Below, in pieces: positions 34,927-44,929 of a stretch of DNA of 64,000 bases. Position 1 is the stretch's first letter, and each line of letters opens with the position of its first letter. The stretch covers positions 434,001 through 498,000 of the forward strand of contig NZ_POXG01000002.1 of assembly GCF_003044565.1 (NCBI RefSeq), written 5' to 3'. The stretch is from Neisseria sicca. Lineage in GTDB: Bacteria; Pseudomonadota; Gammaproteobacteria; Burkholderiales; Neisseriaceae. The position numbers and the translations under genes are program-made. A model generated the notes under the pieces. It was not told the origin of the DNA. It made no database searches and was given only the letters and a program-made list of their open reading frames with translations.

Positions 34927-36003
34927 CTATTTCCACAAATTCAGCGGCGAAATCATCCACAGACCCAAAATCACGATGTAGGCGAAGCCGATGGGAATCA
35001 GCACTTTCCAGCCCAAGCGCATGATTTGGTCGTAGCGGTAACGCGGGAAGGTTGCACGTATCCACAAATACCAGTACAGCACAGCCGCCATTTTCATGAA
35101 CATCCAAAATGCGGAAGGCGTGCCGATAAAGCCCCAACTTTGCGGAAATGGAGACAGCCAGCCGCCGAGGAACATCAGCGAGGTCAGCGCGGCAATCAGA
35201 ATCATGAAAATGTATTCGGCAAGGAAGAACAGCGCGAACGCAAAGCCGGAATATTCGACGTGGTGTCCGGCAACGATTTCGGACTCGCCCTCTGCCACGT
35301 CAAACGGTGCGCGGTTGGTTTCGGCAACGGCGGAAATCAGATAGACGATGAAGATTGGGAACAGCGGCAGCCAGTTCCAAGAGAACACCGAACCGCCCGC
35401 AATACCCTTGGCTTGTGCGGCAACGATGTCGGAGAAGTTCATGCTGCCCGACACCATCACGACGCACACCAGCGCGGCGCTCATGGCGATTTCGTAGGAG
35501 ATGCTTTGCGCGGAAGCACGCATTGCGCCCAAGAACGAATATTTGGAGTTGGAAGCCCAGCCCGCGATGATCACGCCGTAAACCGACAGCGAGGTAATCA
35601 TCAGGATGTACAAAAGGCCGATATTGATATTGGTCAGCACCCATTCTTCGTTGAACGGAATCACTGCCCACGCCGCGAAAGACGGGGCGAGCGACATAAT
35701 TGGGCCGATGTAGAACAGGGCTTTGTTTGACAGCTTCGGACGGGTAACTTCTTTAAACAAGAGTTTGAACACGTCGGCAAACGGCTGAATCAGACCCCAC
35801 GGACCGGTTACGTTCGGGCCGACGCGAAGCTGCATGAAGCCGATGACTTTACGTTCGAAATACGTCAGGTAGGCGACGGTCAGAATCAGCGGAATCAGGA
35901 TAATCACGATTTTGACGATGACGGATACCACCAAGCCCACGGTGATGCCCAAATCGCCCAGACCGAGCGTTGCGGCAAAGAGGTTTTGGAACCATTCCTG
36001 CAT
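34927..36003 (-). CDS. nuoH: NADH-quinone oxidoreductase subunit H
   Basis: The 358-residue membrane subunit has eight predicted helices and the conserved [19 protein letters not shown] and [19 protein letters not shown] segments that line the quinone chamber. The start at ATG 36003 is set by GGAG seven bases upstream; TTG at 36009 in frame is less likely. It begins 2 bases after the nuoG stop. Confidence 0.97.
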   Translation of the reverse strand: MQEWFQNLFAATLGLGDLGITVGLVVSVIVKIVIILIPLILTVAYLTYFERKVIGFMQLRVGPNVTGPWGLIQPFADVFKLLFKEVTRPKLSNKALFYIGPIMSLAPSFAAWAVIPFNEEWVLTNINIGLLYILMITSLSVYGVIIAGWASNSKYSFLGAMRASAQSISYEIAMSAALVCVVMVSGSMNFSDIVAAQAKGIAGGSVFSWNWLPLFPIFIVYLISAVAETNRAPFDVAEGESEIVAGHHVEYSGFAFALFFLAEYIFMILIAALTSLMFLGGWLSPFPQSWGFIGTPSAFWMFMKMAAVLYWYLWIRATFPRYRYDQIMRLGWKVLIPIGFAYIVILGLWMISPLNLWK

Positions 36004-36005
36004 AA

Positions 36006-38267
36006 TCAAGCTCCTGCCAGTTCAATAGTATCCATCAACGCACCCAGCGCGGCATTTTCGGTATGCAGCGGCAGATGCACCACGTTTTCAGGCAGTCCGG
36101 CATCGGCTTTGACCATCACGGACACGCCTGCGCCGTTTTGTTTGGCAACAGCGTTTTGTCCGTCTTGCAAACCTAAGCGCGCCAAAGTGTTCGGATTCAC
36201 ACGCGCGGCAGGCACGGCGGCATGGCTGGTCGCCTGCAACGGCGCGGAACGGCGCACGATGGCATCGGTGTGATAGATGCCGACCCCGCCCACACGCACA
36301 AGGCGGTTTGAGGTCGTCTGAAAATCTTTTTGAATCGAAGCGACGCGGTTGTTCAGTTTGGACGGCAGGCTTTCCACGTCCAACGCGTCTTTCAGAATCG
36401 CGGCGGTATCGTGGTATTCAAAGCCTTGCAGGTCAAACAGGTTGCCCAATACGCGCAACACTTTCCACAGCGGACGCGAATCGCCGAAGCCCTGAACGAC
36501 ACCGTGGAAGGATTGCAGACGGCCTTCCATATTGATGAAGCTGCCCGATGTTTCGGTAAACGGCGCAATCGGCAGCAATACGTCGCACACGTCCAGCAGC
36601 GTTTCGCTGACAAACGGTGTAAACGCCATCACGCTTTTTGCCTGTTTCAACGCGGCTACGGCTTTTGCACCGTCCGCCGTATCGATTTCCGGCTCGACGT
36701 TGAGCAGCAAAACCGCCTGTTTCGGCGCATTTGCCATTTCGGCAACGCTCTCGCCGGAGTTCACGCCCAAAACGTCCGCACCGACGCTGTTGGCAGCTTG
36801 CGGCAGAATGCCCAGTACCGCGCCGGTCGCGTCCGCCAGCTCTTGCGCGGCGGCGTAAATTGCGGCGTAATCGGGATGGTTTTGCACTTCCGCACCCAAA
36901 ATCACCGCTGCTTTTTCAGCGTTTTTCAGGCTCGCGGTAATCGCGTGTTCCGCATCGGCAGACAGGTTTTTCAGACGACCTGCCCACTCGTCGGGATGTG
37001 CGGCTTCCTGAGACAGAAGCGGCATAAACAATTCTTCTTTACTGCTGGCCAATACGCTCAAAGCCATGCGGTCTTTAGCGGCGCGGCGCAGGCGGGCGGT
37101 CAGAAGCGGCTGTTCTTTGCGCAGGTTTGCGCCGACCACCAGTACAGCTTCGTTGTCCGCCAGCGATTCGATACTTTGTCCCAACCATTGCGCTCCATTG
37201 AGGTCGTCTGAAAGACGTTTGTCCTGTTGGCGCAGGCGGGTGGCGAAGTTTTTAACACCCAAGCCGTCGGCGAGTTTCTTCGCCAGATACAGTTCTTCAA
37301 CCGTATTCATCGGGTTCGCCCAAATGCCGACTTGGTTTTGGTTGCCGTCTTTGGCGATACATTCAATCGCGCTGCGGACATATTCCAACGCGGTTTTCCA
37401 ATCCACGTCCATCCACTCGCCGCCCTGTTTGATTTTCGGATTTTTCAGACGACTTTCGTGATACAGACCTTCATAGGCGAAACGGTCGCGGTCGGACAGC
37501 CAGCATTCGTTAATCGCTTCGTTTTCCAGCGGCAGCACGCGGCGGACAGTATGGTCTTTGGTCTGCACAATCAGGTTGCTGCCCAAAGCGTCATGGGCGG
37601 AAACGGATTTGCGGCGGTTCAATTCCCAAGTACGCGCATTGAAGCGGAACGGTTTGCTGGTCAGCGCGCCGACGGGGCACAAATCGATGACGTTGCCCGA
37701 CAGCTCGGTTTCCACCGCTTTGCCAATGAAAGGCATAATTTCGGAGTGTTCGCCGCGATTCGCCATCGCAATTTCCTGCAAGCCGGCGATTTCTTCGGTG
37801 AAACGCACGCAGCGGGTACAGTGGATGCAGCGGCTCATTTCCTCGGCGGAAACCAAAGGCCCCATGTCTTTGCCGACGACGGAACGTTTTTCTTCGGTGT
37901 AGCGGCTGGTGGTTTTACCGTAGCCCACCGCCAAATCCTGCAACTGGCACTCGCCGCCTTGGTCGCAGGTCGGACAGTCGAGCGGATGGTTGATGAGCAA
38001 AAACTCCATCACACCTTCCTGCGCCTCGCGGGCTTTTGCCGAATGCGTACGCACAATCATGCCGTCCGTTACCGGCGTGGCGCAGGCGGGCAGCGGTTTG
38101 GGGGCTTTTTCCACGTCCACCAGACACATACGGCAGTTGGCGGCGATGGAGAGCTTTTTGTGGTAACAGAAATGCGGAATATAAGTACCGAGCTTGTGCG
38201 CGGCCTCAATCACCGTCGCGCCCTGCTCCACAGATACCTGTTTGCCGTCGATTTCGATTTGTAACAT
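36006..38267 (-). CDS. nuoG: NADH-quinone oxidoreductase subunit G
   Basis: The 753-residue iron-sulfur subunit has an N-terminal [2Fe-2S] ferredoxin domain ([20 protein letters not shown]), the HxxxCxxCxxxxxC motif in [18 protein letters not shown] and a [4Fe-4S] site in [10 protein letters not shown], then a molybdopterin-oxidoreductase-like domain without cofactor. It passes electrons from NADH along the hydrophilic arm. DUS copies are found within the gene (for example about 36310, 36970, 37200, 37447). Length is normal for beta-proteobacteria. Confidence 0.96.
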   Translation of the reverse strand: MLQIEIDGKQVSVEQGATVIEAAHKLGTYIPHFCYHKKLSIAANCRMCLVDVEKAPKPLPACATPVTDGMIVRTHSAKAREAQEGVMEFLLINHPLDCPTCDQGGECQLQDLAVGYGKTTSRYTEEKRSVVGKDMGPLVSAEEMSRCIHCTRCVRFTEEIAGLQEIAMANRGEHSEIMPFIGKAVETELSGNVIDLCPVGALTSKPFRFNARTWELNRRKSVSAHDALGSNLIVQTKDHTVRRVLPLENEAINECWLSDRDRFAYEGLYHESRLKNPKIKQGGEWMDVDWKTALEYVRSAIECIAKDGNQNQVGIWANPMNTVEELYLAKKLADGLGVKNFATRLRQQDKRLSDDLNGAQWLGQSIESLADNEAVLVVGANLRKEQPLLTARLRRAAKDRMALSVLASSKEELFMPLLSQEAAHPDEWAGRLKNLSADAEHAITASLKNAEKAAVILGAEVQNHPDYAAIYAAAQELADATGAVLGILPQAANSVGADVLGVNSGESVAEMANAPKQAVLLLNVEPEIDTADGAKAVAALKQAKSVMAFTPFVSETLLDVCDVLLPIAPFTETSGSFINMEGRLQSFHGVVQGFGDSRPLWKVLRVLGNLFDLQGFEYHDTAAILKDALDVESLPSKLNNRVASIQKDFQTTSNRLVRVGGVGIYHTDAIVRRSAPLQATSHAAVPAARVNPNTLARLGLQDGQNAVAKQNGAGVSVMVKADAGLPENVVHLPLHTENAALGALMDTIELAGA

Positions 38268-38311
38268 GGTTCGTTCCTAGTTACGGGTATTTGATAAATA
38301 ATCTTTTATGG

Positions 38312-38342
38312 AGGTCGTCTGAAAAATGGGTTTCAGACGGCC
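38312..38342. repeat. Inverted DUS pair before nuoG
   Basis: AGGTCGTCTGAAAAA and TTTCAGACGGCCT face each other; the second arm has the AGGCCGTCTGAA spelling. Confidence 0.55.
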
Positions 38343-38430
38343 TTTTGAATTTGCGTTCCGCTCTATGACCGTCATTTTCAGACGACCATCTAAGTGTAGT
38401 TGGCAGTTACGTTTATCCCACTTTGCCGTC

Positions 38431-38540
38431 ATTCCCGCGCAGGCGGGAATCCATCTTTTGAATTTCAGCAACTGCTTTTCAAACATCGGTTTCTTAACTT
38501 TATACGCTGATTCCCGCCGTAGCCTATTCTCGCGTAGGCG
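38431..38540. repeat. NIME-like unit: dRS3, RS spacer, degenerate dRS3
   Basis: The 20-base palindrome ATTCCCGCGCAGGCGGGAAT at 38431-38450 matches the neisserial dRS3 consensus (ATTCCC-N8-GGGAAT). An RS-like spacer follows (CCATCTTTTGAATTTC...), then a degenerate dRS3 at about 38509-38540. This matches the layout of neisserial intergenic mosaic elements. Confidence 0.85.
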
Positions 38541-38584
38541 GGGGCTGGAATGACGAATGTTGTTAAAGTTTTAGAAATAAAAAA

Positions 38585-38896
38585 CTAAACAAACAACACA
38601 CCCGATAAATCCAACCATTCGGGATTTTGTTCTTCAATCAGTTTAATCTTCCATTCACGTCGCCATTTTTTCATTGTTTTTTCTTTGGCAACTGCTTCAG
38701 GCATATTCTCAAAAAACTCATACCAAACCAAATCATGCACATCATATCGGGCAGTAAAGCCATCAACATTGACATGGTTTTTGTGCTGCCAAACCCTTTC
38801 CGGCAAATTCATGGTAACACCGATATAGAGTGTTCCGTTTTTACCGTTTGCCAAAATATATACGGCAGGTTGCCTAGCAAGCGGATGGTTTCGCAT
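38585..38896 (-). CDS. GIY-YIG nuclease-domain protein
   Basis: The 103-residue protein is a single GIY-YIG domain of the YhbQ/UPF0213 type: YILANGKNGTLYIGVTMNL gives the GIY..YIG pair, followed by ERVWQHK and a conserved Glu in FFENMPEAVAKEKTMKKW. The family has the endonuclease fold; biological role is unclear. NIME-like repeats lie on both sides and it interrupts the nuo operon between nuoF and nuoG. It may have been carried in with the repeats. Confidence 0.88.
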   Translation of the reverse strand: MRNHPLARQPAVYILANGKNGTLYIGVTMNLPERVWQHKNHVNVDGFTARYDVHDLVWYEFFENMPEAVAKEKTMKKWRREWKIKLIEEQNPEWLDLSGVLFV

Positions 38897-38981
38897 TTAT
38901 TGTTTCCTGCAATATAAACAACTTTTTTCAATATCATTTACAGATGTTTTCATCTGAAAACATCTGCCCACTCCCGCCGTC

Positions 38982-39081
38982 ATTCCCGCGTAGGCGGGAA
39001 TCCATTTTTTGAATTTCGGCAACTGCTTTTCAAATATCGGGTTCTGTAAATTCCACTATGGATTCCCGCCTACGCGGGAAT
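38982..39081. repeat. NIME-like unit with two intact dRS3 palindromes
   Basis: ATTCCCGCGTAGGCGGGAAT at 38982-39001 and ATTCCCGCCTACGCGGGAAT at 39062-39081 enclose a 60-base RS-like spacer (CCATTTTTTGAATTTCGG...) that resembles the spacer of the 38431 unit. The two units lie on opposite sides of the GIY-YIG gene. Confidence 0.88.
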
Positions 39082-39107
39082 GACGGCGATGTGTTTTTCA
39101 GACGACC

Positions 39108-39482
39108 TTAGGATTGTTTATATTTTTCCCAAATTTTCTTTTTCTCATTGCGGTACCAATACCCCCAGCTTTTCTGTTCTCCATTTAATTCTTTTGCCAA
39201 TATCCAAAACCCTTTACCAGGTTCCCCAGTTTTCTGTGAGACCACCAAAGCACTTAACATAAAACCGTGTGCATCATATGTTGACCGACTCATCTCATCA
39301 AGGAAATTGCTCATGGCATCACCGTATGCAGGAATATCAATTGTTTTAATAGCCAATGCCAAATTTCCATAAGTGATGTCATTGCCTAGTTTCGCAACTT
39401 TCTCAATCAAATATTTCTTTGCTTCTAGTTTAGCTGCTTCCCAATCATCACAAGGGTAGCCAAAATAATTCCTTTCTGCCAT
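39108..39482 (-). CDS. Unknown 124-residue protein, coupled to nuoF
   Basis: ATG 39482 overlaps the nuoF stop as TAATG, and the end of nuoF supplies a GGAGGG ribosome site, so translation of the two genes is coupled. The protein starts [20 protein letters not shown] and contains ITYGNLALAI, ALVVSQKTGEPGKGFWILAKELNGE and a basic C-terminal end. There is no signal or membrane segment. The SALVV...PG.GF pattern occurs in unassigned bacterial proteins with a winged-helix-like fold, as I recall, but no function is clear. AT-rich content differs from nuoF. Confidence 0.75.
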   Translation of the reverse strand: MAERNYFGYPCDDWEAAKLEAKKYLIEKVAKLGNDITYGNLALAIKTIDIPAYGDAMSNFLDEMSRSTYDAHGFMLSALVVSQKTGEPGKGFWILAKELNGEQKSWGYWYRNEKKKIWEKYKQS

Positions 39483-40783
39483 TACCACCCTCCCCACTTA
39501 TGTTCTTTAATCGGTCCGCCGTGTTCAATGTAATGCACAAACTCCTCACGGAAATGCTTGGTAAAACTGCGAACGGGGAAGACGGCGGCGTCGGCGAGGG
39601 CGCAGATGGTGCGGCCTGCCATTTGGTTGCCGACGGAATCCAGCAAATCCAAGTCTTCCATGCGGCCCTTGCCTTCTACGATGCGGTGGACGATGCGGTA
39701 GAGCCAGCCGGTGCCTTCGCGGCAGGGGGTGCATTGGCCGCAGGATTCGTCGTAGTAAAAATAGCTTAATCGCTCAAGGGCTTTGACCATGCACACGTCT
39801 TCGTCCATCACGATAATCGCGCCGGAACCGAGCATCGAGCCGGCTTTGGAAATCGAGTCGTAGTCCATATTGGTCTGCATCATGATGTCGGCAGGCAATA
39901 CGGGCGAGGACGAACCGCCGGGGATAACGGCTTTGAGTTTTTTGCCGCCGCGCATACCACCCGCCATTTTCAGGATTTCGGCAAACGGCGTGCCTAACGG
40001 CACTTCATAATTACCCGGACGTTCGACGTGGCCGGAGATGCAGAACAGTTTGGTACCGCCGGCATTCGGAATGCCTTTGTCGGCAAACGTCTGACCGCCG
40101 TCGCGGACGATAAACGGTACGGAGGCAAAGGTTTCGGTATTGTTGATGGTGGTCGGTTTGCCGTACAGGCCAAACGAGGCAGGGAACGGCGGTTTGAAAC
40201 GCGGCTGGCCTTTTTTGCCTTCCAGCGATTCGAGCAATGCGGTTTCTTCGCCGCAAATGTATGCGCCGTAGCCGTGGTGGGCGAAGAGTTCGAATTCAAA
40301 ATCCGAACCCAAAATATTTTTACCCAAAAAGCCTGCGGCGCGCGCTTGGTCGAGTGCGGCTTCAAAACGTTGATAACCTTCGAAAATTTCGCCGTGAATG
40401 TAGTTGTAGCCCGCTTTCGCGCCCATCGCGTAACCGGCGATAATCATGCCTTCAATCAGGGCATGGGGGTTGAACATGATGATGTCGCGGTCTTTGAACG
40501 TACCCGGTTCGCCTTCGTCGGTGTTGCAGACGACGTATTTTTCGCCGGGGAAGGAACGGGGCATAAAGCTCCATTTCAAGCCGGTCGGAAAGCCCGCACC
40601 GCCGCGCCCGCGCAGACCGGAAGTTTTGACTTCGTCAATCACGTCGGTTTGCGAGATGTTTTCGGACAGGATTCTACGCAGCGCGCTGTAACCGCCGCGT
40701 TTGACGTATTCGTCCAATGTCCAGCAGTCGGGATTGGCGGTATCCACTTGGTCAAAAATCACGCCTGATTGGTAAATAGCCAT
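39482..40783 (-). CDS. nuoF: NADH-quinone oxidoreductase subunit F
   Basis: The 433-residue flavoprotein subunit oxidises NADH. It has the FMN/NADH-binding [16 protein letters not shown] region, [17 protein letters not shown], and the [4Fe-4S] motif [12 protein letters not shown]. Length is typical. It ends with TAATG, feeding into the unknown gene at 39482, and is separated from nuoE by a DUF1643 gene. Confidence 0.97.
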   Translation of the reverse strand: MAIYQSGVIFDQVDTANPDCWTLDEYVKRGGYSALRRILSENISQTDVIDEVKTSGLRGRGGAGFPTGLKWSFMPRSFPGEKYVVCNTDEGEPGTFKDRDIIMFNPHALIEGMIIAGYAMGAKAGYNYIHGEIFEGYQRFEAALDQARAAGFLGKNILGSDFEFELFAHHGYGAYICGEETALLESLEGKKGQPRFKPPFPASFGLYGKPTTINNTETFASVPFIVRDGGQTFADKGIPNAGGTKLFCISGHVERPGNYEVPLGTPFAEILKMAGGMRGGKKLKAVIPGGSSSPVLPADIMMQTNMDYDSISKAGSMLGSGAIIVMDEDVCMVKALERLSYFYYDESCGQCTPCREGTGWLYRIVHRIVEGKGRMEDLDLLDSVGNQMAGRTICALADAAVFPVRSFTKHFREEFVHYIEHGGPIKEHKWGGW

Positions 40784-40872
40784 TTTTGGTGTGCCTGTTC
40801 GTTTTCGTATCGGTTGCGGCCGCTGTTTCAGACGGCCTGAATGTATTTTGTATTGGTTCCCAACCTACTTCG

Positions 40873-41397
40873 CTAAATTTTCTCCAAAAAATTCAGCATG
40901 TCCATTTTCTTTAATTCGTTACTATACGCTGCATATAATGGGTGTCGAGGCTGTCCGCTCTTTAAAAACTCCCCAATTCTTAACCAATTTACAGGGTACT
41001 GTTTTAAGTTTTCGTAAAGCTGTTTTAAGCAGTCGGAGAAATACGCTCTAGAATAAAATAAACCACCCCAAGCCAACAAAATATCACTAGTTACTTGTTG
41101 TGAAATCAATTTAGAAATGATTTCAACATTTTTTTGTATAATTTCTTTACTAGCTTCTTGCGGTAAATCATTAGGATTCGTTGCTCTTTGTGGATACAAA
41201 TTAAACATTACAAAACTTGTATATCCATTTTCCTCAGCAAAACCCATGATTTTTCTAATTGTAGGATCAGGTTCTTTGTCATCTGCAGTACTAGGATTAA
41301 TACCAAAAACAAAAAGCGTTTTTTCAGATATAGAGCCTAATGCAAAACGATATTTATTTAATTCATCTGTTTCATAAATATCTATTATGTATTCCAT
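40873..41397 (-). CDS. DUF1643 family protein
   Basis: The 174-residue protein shows the DUF1643 signature: LFVFGINPSTADDKEPDPTI, then KIMGFAEENGYTSFVMFNLY with PQRATNPNDL. The family is widespread and often mobile; its activity is unknown, though it has a nucleotide-hydrolase-like pattern of conserved Asn, Ser and Asp. The gene is far AT-richer than the nuo genes on either side and interrupts nuoE-nuoF. This suggests acquisition by transfer. An A-rich 3' region codes for the Lys-rich end. Confidence 0.85.
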   Translation of the reverse strand: MEYIIDIYETDELNKYRFALGSISEKTLFVFGINPSTADDKEPDPTIRKIMGFAEENGYTSFVMFNLYPQRATNPNDLPQEASKEIIQKNVEIISKLISQQVTSDILLAWGGLFYSRAYFSDCLKQLYENLKQYPVNWLRIGEFLKSGQPRHPLYAAYSNELKKMDMLNFLEKI

Positions 41398-41423
41398 ACC
41401 ATATCCCTTTTTCAGACGGCCTT

Positions 41424-41897
41424 TTATTTCAGTTCGGCCAGTTTCTTCTCAATCGCCTCTTCAGTCATAAAGCTGCACATACTGTGGTTGTTTACCAGCA
41501 TAACCGGAGCGTCGCCGCATGCACCCATGCATTCGCCTTCGACGAGGGTGAATTTTCCGTCGGGCGTGGTTTCGCCGTAGCCGATACCGAGTTTTTTCTT
41601 CAGGTATTCGCCGGTATCCATGCCGCCACGCAGGGCGCAGGGAAGGTTGGTGCAGACAGTCAGTTTGTATTTGCCGACCGGCTCGAGGTCGTACATATTG
41701 TAGAAAGTGGCGACTTCGTATGCCTGCGCCGGCGTGATGCCGATGTAGTCGGCAACAAAGGCGATGGTTTCGGGGGCGAGCCAGCCTTTTTCGGTTTGGG
41801 CGATACGCAACGCGCCCATGATGGCTGAACGGCGTTGGTCGGCGGGATATTTCGCCAACTCAATGTCGATTTGTTTTAAGGATTCTGCGGATAACAT
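41424..41897 (-). CDS. nuoE: NADH-quinone oxidoreductase subunit E
   Basis: The 157-residue subunit binds a [2Fe-2S] cluster with Cys in TVCTNLPCALRGG and GECMGACGDAPV, the thioredoxin-like ferredoxin pattern of NuoE. It contacts NuoF in the NADH dehydrogenase module. Its ATG overlaps the nuoD stop as TAATG, giving translational coupling. Confidence 0.97.
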   Translation of the reverse strand: MLSAESLKQIDIELAKYPADQRRSAIMGALRIAQTEKGWLAPETIAFVADYIGITPAQAYEVATFYNMYDLEPVGKYKLTVCTNLPCALRGGMDTGEYLKKKLGIGYGETTPDGKFTLVEGECMGACGDAPVMLVNNHSMCSFMTEEAIEKKLAELK

Positions 41898-43153
41898 TAT
41901 CGGTCAACCTCCCCGAATACGATGTCCTGCGTACCGATAATGGCAACAACGTCGGCGAGCATGTGGCCTTTTGCCATTTCGTCCATGCCTTGCAGGTGGG
42001 CGAAGCCGGGTGCGCGGATTTTCAGGCGGTAGGGTTTGTTTGCGCCGTCTGAAATGATGTAAACGCCGAACTCGCCTTTCGGATGTTCGACAGCGGTGTA
42101 GGTCTCGCCCTCGGGAACGTGCATACCCTCGGTGAAGAGTTTGAAATGGTGAATCAGGTCTTCCATGCCTGTTTTCATTTCGGTACGTTTGGGCGGAGCG
42201 AATTTGTGGTTTGTGGTGATGACCGGGCCGGGATTGACACGCAGCCAGTCGGCACATTGTTTGATGATGCGTACGGATTGACGCATTTCTTCCATACGGC
42301 AGAGGTAGCGGTCGTAGCAGTCGCCGTTAACGCCGACGGGAATATCGAAATCCATTTGGTCGTACACTTCATACGGCTGTTTCTTACGCACGTCCCATTC
42401 CACGCCCGAACCGCGCAACATCACGCCGGTAAAGCCTTTCTGCATGGCGCGCTCGGGGGAAACAACGCCGATGCCGACGGTACGTTGTTTCCAGATGCGG
42501 TTGTCGGTCAAGAGGGTTTCGAGTGTGTCGATGTTTTTCGGGAAGCGTTCGCAGAAGGCGTCGATGAAGTCGAGCATGGTGCCTTCGCGGGATTCGTTGA
42601 GCTGCTTCAATACCTTGGCGTTGCGGAATTTGCTGCTCTCATATTTGGGCATGAAGTCGGGCAGGTCGCGGTAAACGCCGCCGGGACGGAAGTAGGCTGC
42701 GTGCATACGCGCGCCGGAAACGGCTTCGTACAAGTCCATCAGTTCTTCGCGATCACGAAAGGCGTAGAGGATGGCGGTCATCGCGCCGATGTCGAAAGCG
42801 TGCGAACCGATGCCCATCAGGTGATTGAGGATGCGCGTTACTTCGGCGAACATAACGCGGATGTATTGGGCGCGGATAGGCACATCAATTCCAGCAAGTT
42901 TTTCTACCGCCAAGCAGTATGCCTGCTCGTTGACCATCATGGAAACGTAGTCCAGCCTGTCCATATAAGGCAGGGCTTGCAGGTAGGTTTTGGTTTCCGC
43001 CAGTTTTTCGGTGCCTCGATGCAAGAGGCCGATATGCGGGTCGGCACGGACGATGGTTTCGCCCTCCAACTCCAAAATCATGCGCAATACGCCGTGCGCC
43101 GCAGGATGTTGCGGACCGAAGTTGATGGTGTAGTTTCTTAATTTATTGGTCAC
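41897..43153 (-). CDS. nuoD: NADH-quinone oxidoreductase subunit D
   Basis: The 418-residue subunit contains the conserved [22 protein letters not shown] and [12 protein letters not shown] segments around the quinone site. The family start is [17 protein letters not shown], so GTG 43153 (GAGGAG seven bases upstream) is preferred over ATG 43168. It overlaps the end of nuoC by 11 bases, which implies coupled translation. Length is typical of NuoD in bacteria with separate NuoC and NuoD. Confidence 0.95.
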   Translation of the reverse strand: MTNKLRNYTINFGPQHPAAHGVLRMILELEGETIVRADPHIGLLHRGTEKLAETKTYLQALPYMDRLDYVSMMVNEQAYCLAVEKLAGIDVPIRAQYIRVMFAEVTRILNHLMGIGSHAFDIGAMTAILYAFRDREELMDLYEAVSGARMHAAYFRPGGVYRDLPDFMPKYESSKFRNAKVLKQLNESREGTMLDFIDAFCERFPKNIDTLETLLTDNRIWKQRTVGIGVVSPERAMQKGFTGVMLRGSGVEWDVRKKQPYEVYDQMDFDIPVGVNGDCYDRYLCRMEEMRQSVRIIKQCADWLRVNPGPVITTNHKFAPPKRTEMKTGMEDLIHHFKLFTEGMHVPEGETYTAVEHPKGEFGVYIISDGANKPYRLKIRAPGFAHLQGMDEMAKGHMLADVVAIIGTQDIVFGEVDR

Positions 43154-43736
43154 CGTAGTTCTCCTCACGGACGATACGCGGCGTGATTTCGCGCGGCTCG
43201 ATGGTAACGGGTTGGTAAATCACGCGTTTTTGTTCTTCGTCGTAACGCATTTCCACATAGCCGGAAATCGGGAAGTCTTTGCGGAACGGATGTCCGACGA
43301 AGCCGTAATCGGTCAGAATGCGGCGCAGGTCGGGATGGTTGTTGAACATGATGCCGTACAAATCAAAGGCTTCGCGCTCGTACCAATCCGCGCTGTTATA
43401 AACGGGAACCACGGATTCGACCACAGGGAAATCGTCGTCTGAAACCCAGACGCGCACGCGGATGCGCTGATTGTTTTTAACGGAAAGAAGCTGGCTGACA
43501 ACGGCGAAGCGTTTGCCCTGCCATGCTTCGTTTTTGTAAGTGCTGTAATCGACACCGCACAAATCGACCAAAAGCTCGAAATGCAGTTCTTCATGGTCGC
43601 GCAACGTGGTCATCACTGAAACATAATGTTCAGGCAGACACTCGACGGTAATCTCGCCCAAAGCGGGAATGACTTTGCTTGCCTGATTGCCCAAAACGCG
43701 GCTGACGGTTTCGTATAAGTTTTGAATGCTTGCCAT
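43143..43736 (-). CDS. nuoC: NADH-quinone oxidoreductase subunit C
   Basis: The 197-residue subunit has the NuoC signature [21 protein letters not shown] with [13 protein letters not shown]. It is part of the connecting arm between the iron-sulfur modules. It is separated from nuoB by 13 bases and overlaps nuoD. Confidence 0.97.
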   Translation of the reverse strand: MASIQNLYETVSRVLGNQASKVIPALGEITVECLPEHYVSVMTTLRDHEELHFELLVDLCGVDYSTYKNEAWQGKRFAVVSQLLSVKNNQRIRVRVWVSDDDFPVVESVVPVYNSADWYEREAFDLYGIMFNNHPDLRRILTDYGFVGHPFRKDFPISGYVEMRYDEEQKRVIYQPVTIEPREITPRIVREENYGDQ

Positions 43737-43749
43737 ATCGTTCCCTCCC

Positions 43750-44232
43750 CTACTCGTCTCGCGCGATGGTGGAAGTGCGCTTGATTTTTTGTTGGAGCTG
43801 CATCAGGCCGTAAATCAGGGCTTCCGCAGTCGGCGGGCAACCCGGCACATAAACGTCTACCGGCACGACACGGTCGGCACCGCGCACGACGGAATAGGAA
43901 TAATGATAGTAGCCACCGCCGTTAGCACACGAACCCATAGATAATACCCAACGCGGCTCGGCAAGTTGGTCGTACACGCGGCGCAGGGCGGGTGCCATTT
44001 TATTGGTGAGCGTACCCGCCACAATCATCAGGTCGGCCTGACGTGGCGACGGACGGAAAATAATGCCGAAACGGTCAAGGTCGTAACGCGCCATACCCGC
44101 GTGCATCATTTCCACGGCGCAGCAGGCCAAGCCGAAAGTAACCGGCCACAACGAACCTGTACGCATATAGTTCAGCACCGTATCCGCGCTGGTGGTGATG
44201 AAACCTTTTTTCAAAACGCCTTCTATTCCCAT
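43750..44232 (-). CDS. nuoB: NADH-quinone oxidoreductase subunit B
   Basis: The 160-residue protein carries cluster N2 through [19 protein letters not shown] and VPGCPP, the last cluster before quinone. ATG 44232 gives [11 protein letters not shown], the family-typical N terminus; an open frame continues upstream through nuoA but is not translated. It overlaps the nuoA end by 10 bases. Confidence 0.97.
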   Translation of the reverse strand: MGIEGVLKKGFITTSADTVLNYMRTGSLWPVTFGLACCAVEMMHAGMARYDLDRFGIIFRPSPRQADLMIVAGTLTNKMAPALRRVYDQLAEPRWVLSMGSCANGGGYYHYSYSVVRGADRVVPVDVYVPGCPPTAEALIYGLMQLQQKIKRTSTIARDE

Positions 44233-44579
44233 TCCAGCGCACCTTTTTTCCATTCGTAAACAAAGCCTACCGTCAGAACGACGATAAACACCAGCATAGA
44301 CCAGAAGCCGTATGCGCCCAAATCTTTGAACACCACCGCCCACGGCAGCATAAACGCGACCTCCAAATCGAAGAGGATGAACAGGATGGCGACGAGATAA
44401 TAACGCACGTCAAACTTCATCCTGGCGTTTTCAAAGGCTTCGAAACCACATTCGTAAGCCGCGTCTTTTTCGGCGTAGTGGTGTTTCGGACCTAAAATCG
44501 TGCCGAGCAGGATAAACAGCACGCCGGCCGCAAGGCCGACGAGGATGAATACGAGGACGGGAAAGTAACTGGCCAACAT
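44223..44579 (-). CDS. nuoA: NADH-quinone oxidoreductase subunit A
   Basis: The 118-residue membrane subunit has three helices and the conserved [32 protein letters not shown] segment shortened here to YECGFE and FDVRYYL. It is the first gene of the nuo operon, so its promoter should lie in 44580-44929. Confidence 0.97.
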   Translation of the reverse strand: MLASYFPVLVFILVGLAAGVLFILLGTILGPKHHYAEKDAAYECGFEAFENARMKFDVRYYLVAILFILFDLEVAFMLPWAVVFKDLGAYGFWSMLVFIVVLTVGFVYEWKKGALEWE

Positions 44580-44929
44580 GGTTTATGCCTAACTGGTTGA
44601 CAGACAAATCTTAATATCCTGCTATTTTATCGAATTTCAAAATCCATTTAAAGGTAAATGTCGGTCAACTGTTAAAAAAATCCTAATAAATTCAATAAGT
44701 TTATGATAACGATTCTTATTTGTGTTTTATAATATACCAACCTCATTTCCTCTACTTGCACAATACATCATAAAAAACTGACACAAAACGTATCAGTCAT
44801 CGCCTTCCTCAATACAACAATGCCTTCAAATAGACCAGATTCGCTTTTCAGACGACCTTTTGTCCGTCTTTATCAACAAGAATCTGCTAAAATCGCCCGT
44901 TTCCCACTTCAACCTGACAGCACCAATAC
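44580..44929. other. Divergent promoter region between nuoA and the RNase gene
   Basis: The 350 bases separate the leftward nuo operon from the rightward RNase gene. The middle (44630-44770) is AT-rich. A TATAAT occurs at 44728-44733 and TGATAACGATTCTTATTTG at 44704-44722 looks somewhat like a Fur box. A DUS occurs at about 44847. No -35 match is convincing. Confidence 0.55.
44704..44722. promoter_or_regulatory. Possible Fur-type operator
   Basis: The 19-base TGATAACGATTCTTATTTG matches the GATAATGATTATCATTATC consensus at many positions but not all, and overlaps the AT-rich promoter zone of nuoA and the RNase gene. It is a weak candidate based on resemblance only. Confidence 0.3.

Larger units (their letters stand above)
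38268..38584. other. Intergenic mosaic between nuoG and the GIY-YIG gene
   Basis: This 317-base gap holds an inverted DUS pair (38312-38342), a separate DUS (about 38375), a dRS3 unit, an RS-like spacer and a degenerate second dRS3. No gene is supported. Confidence 0.7.
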
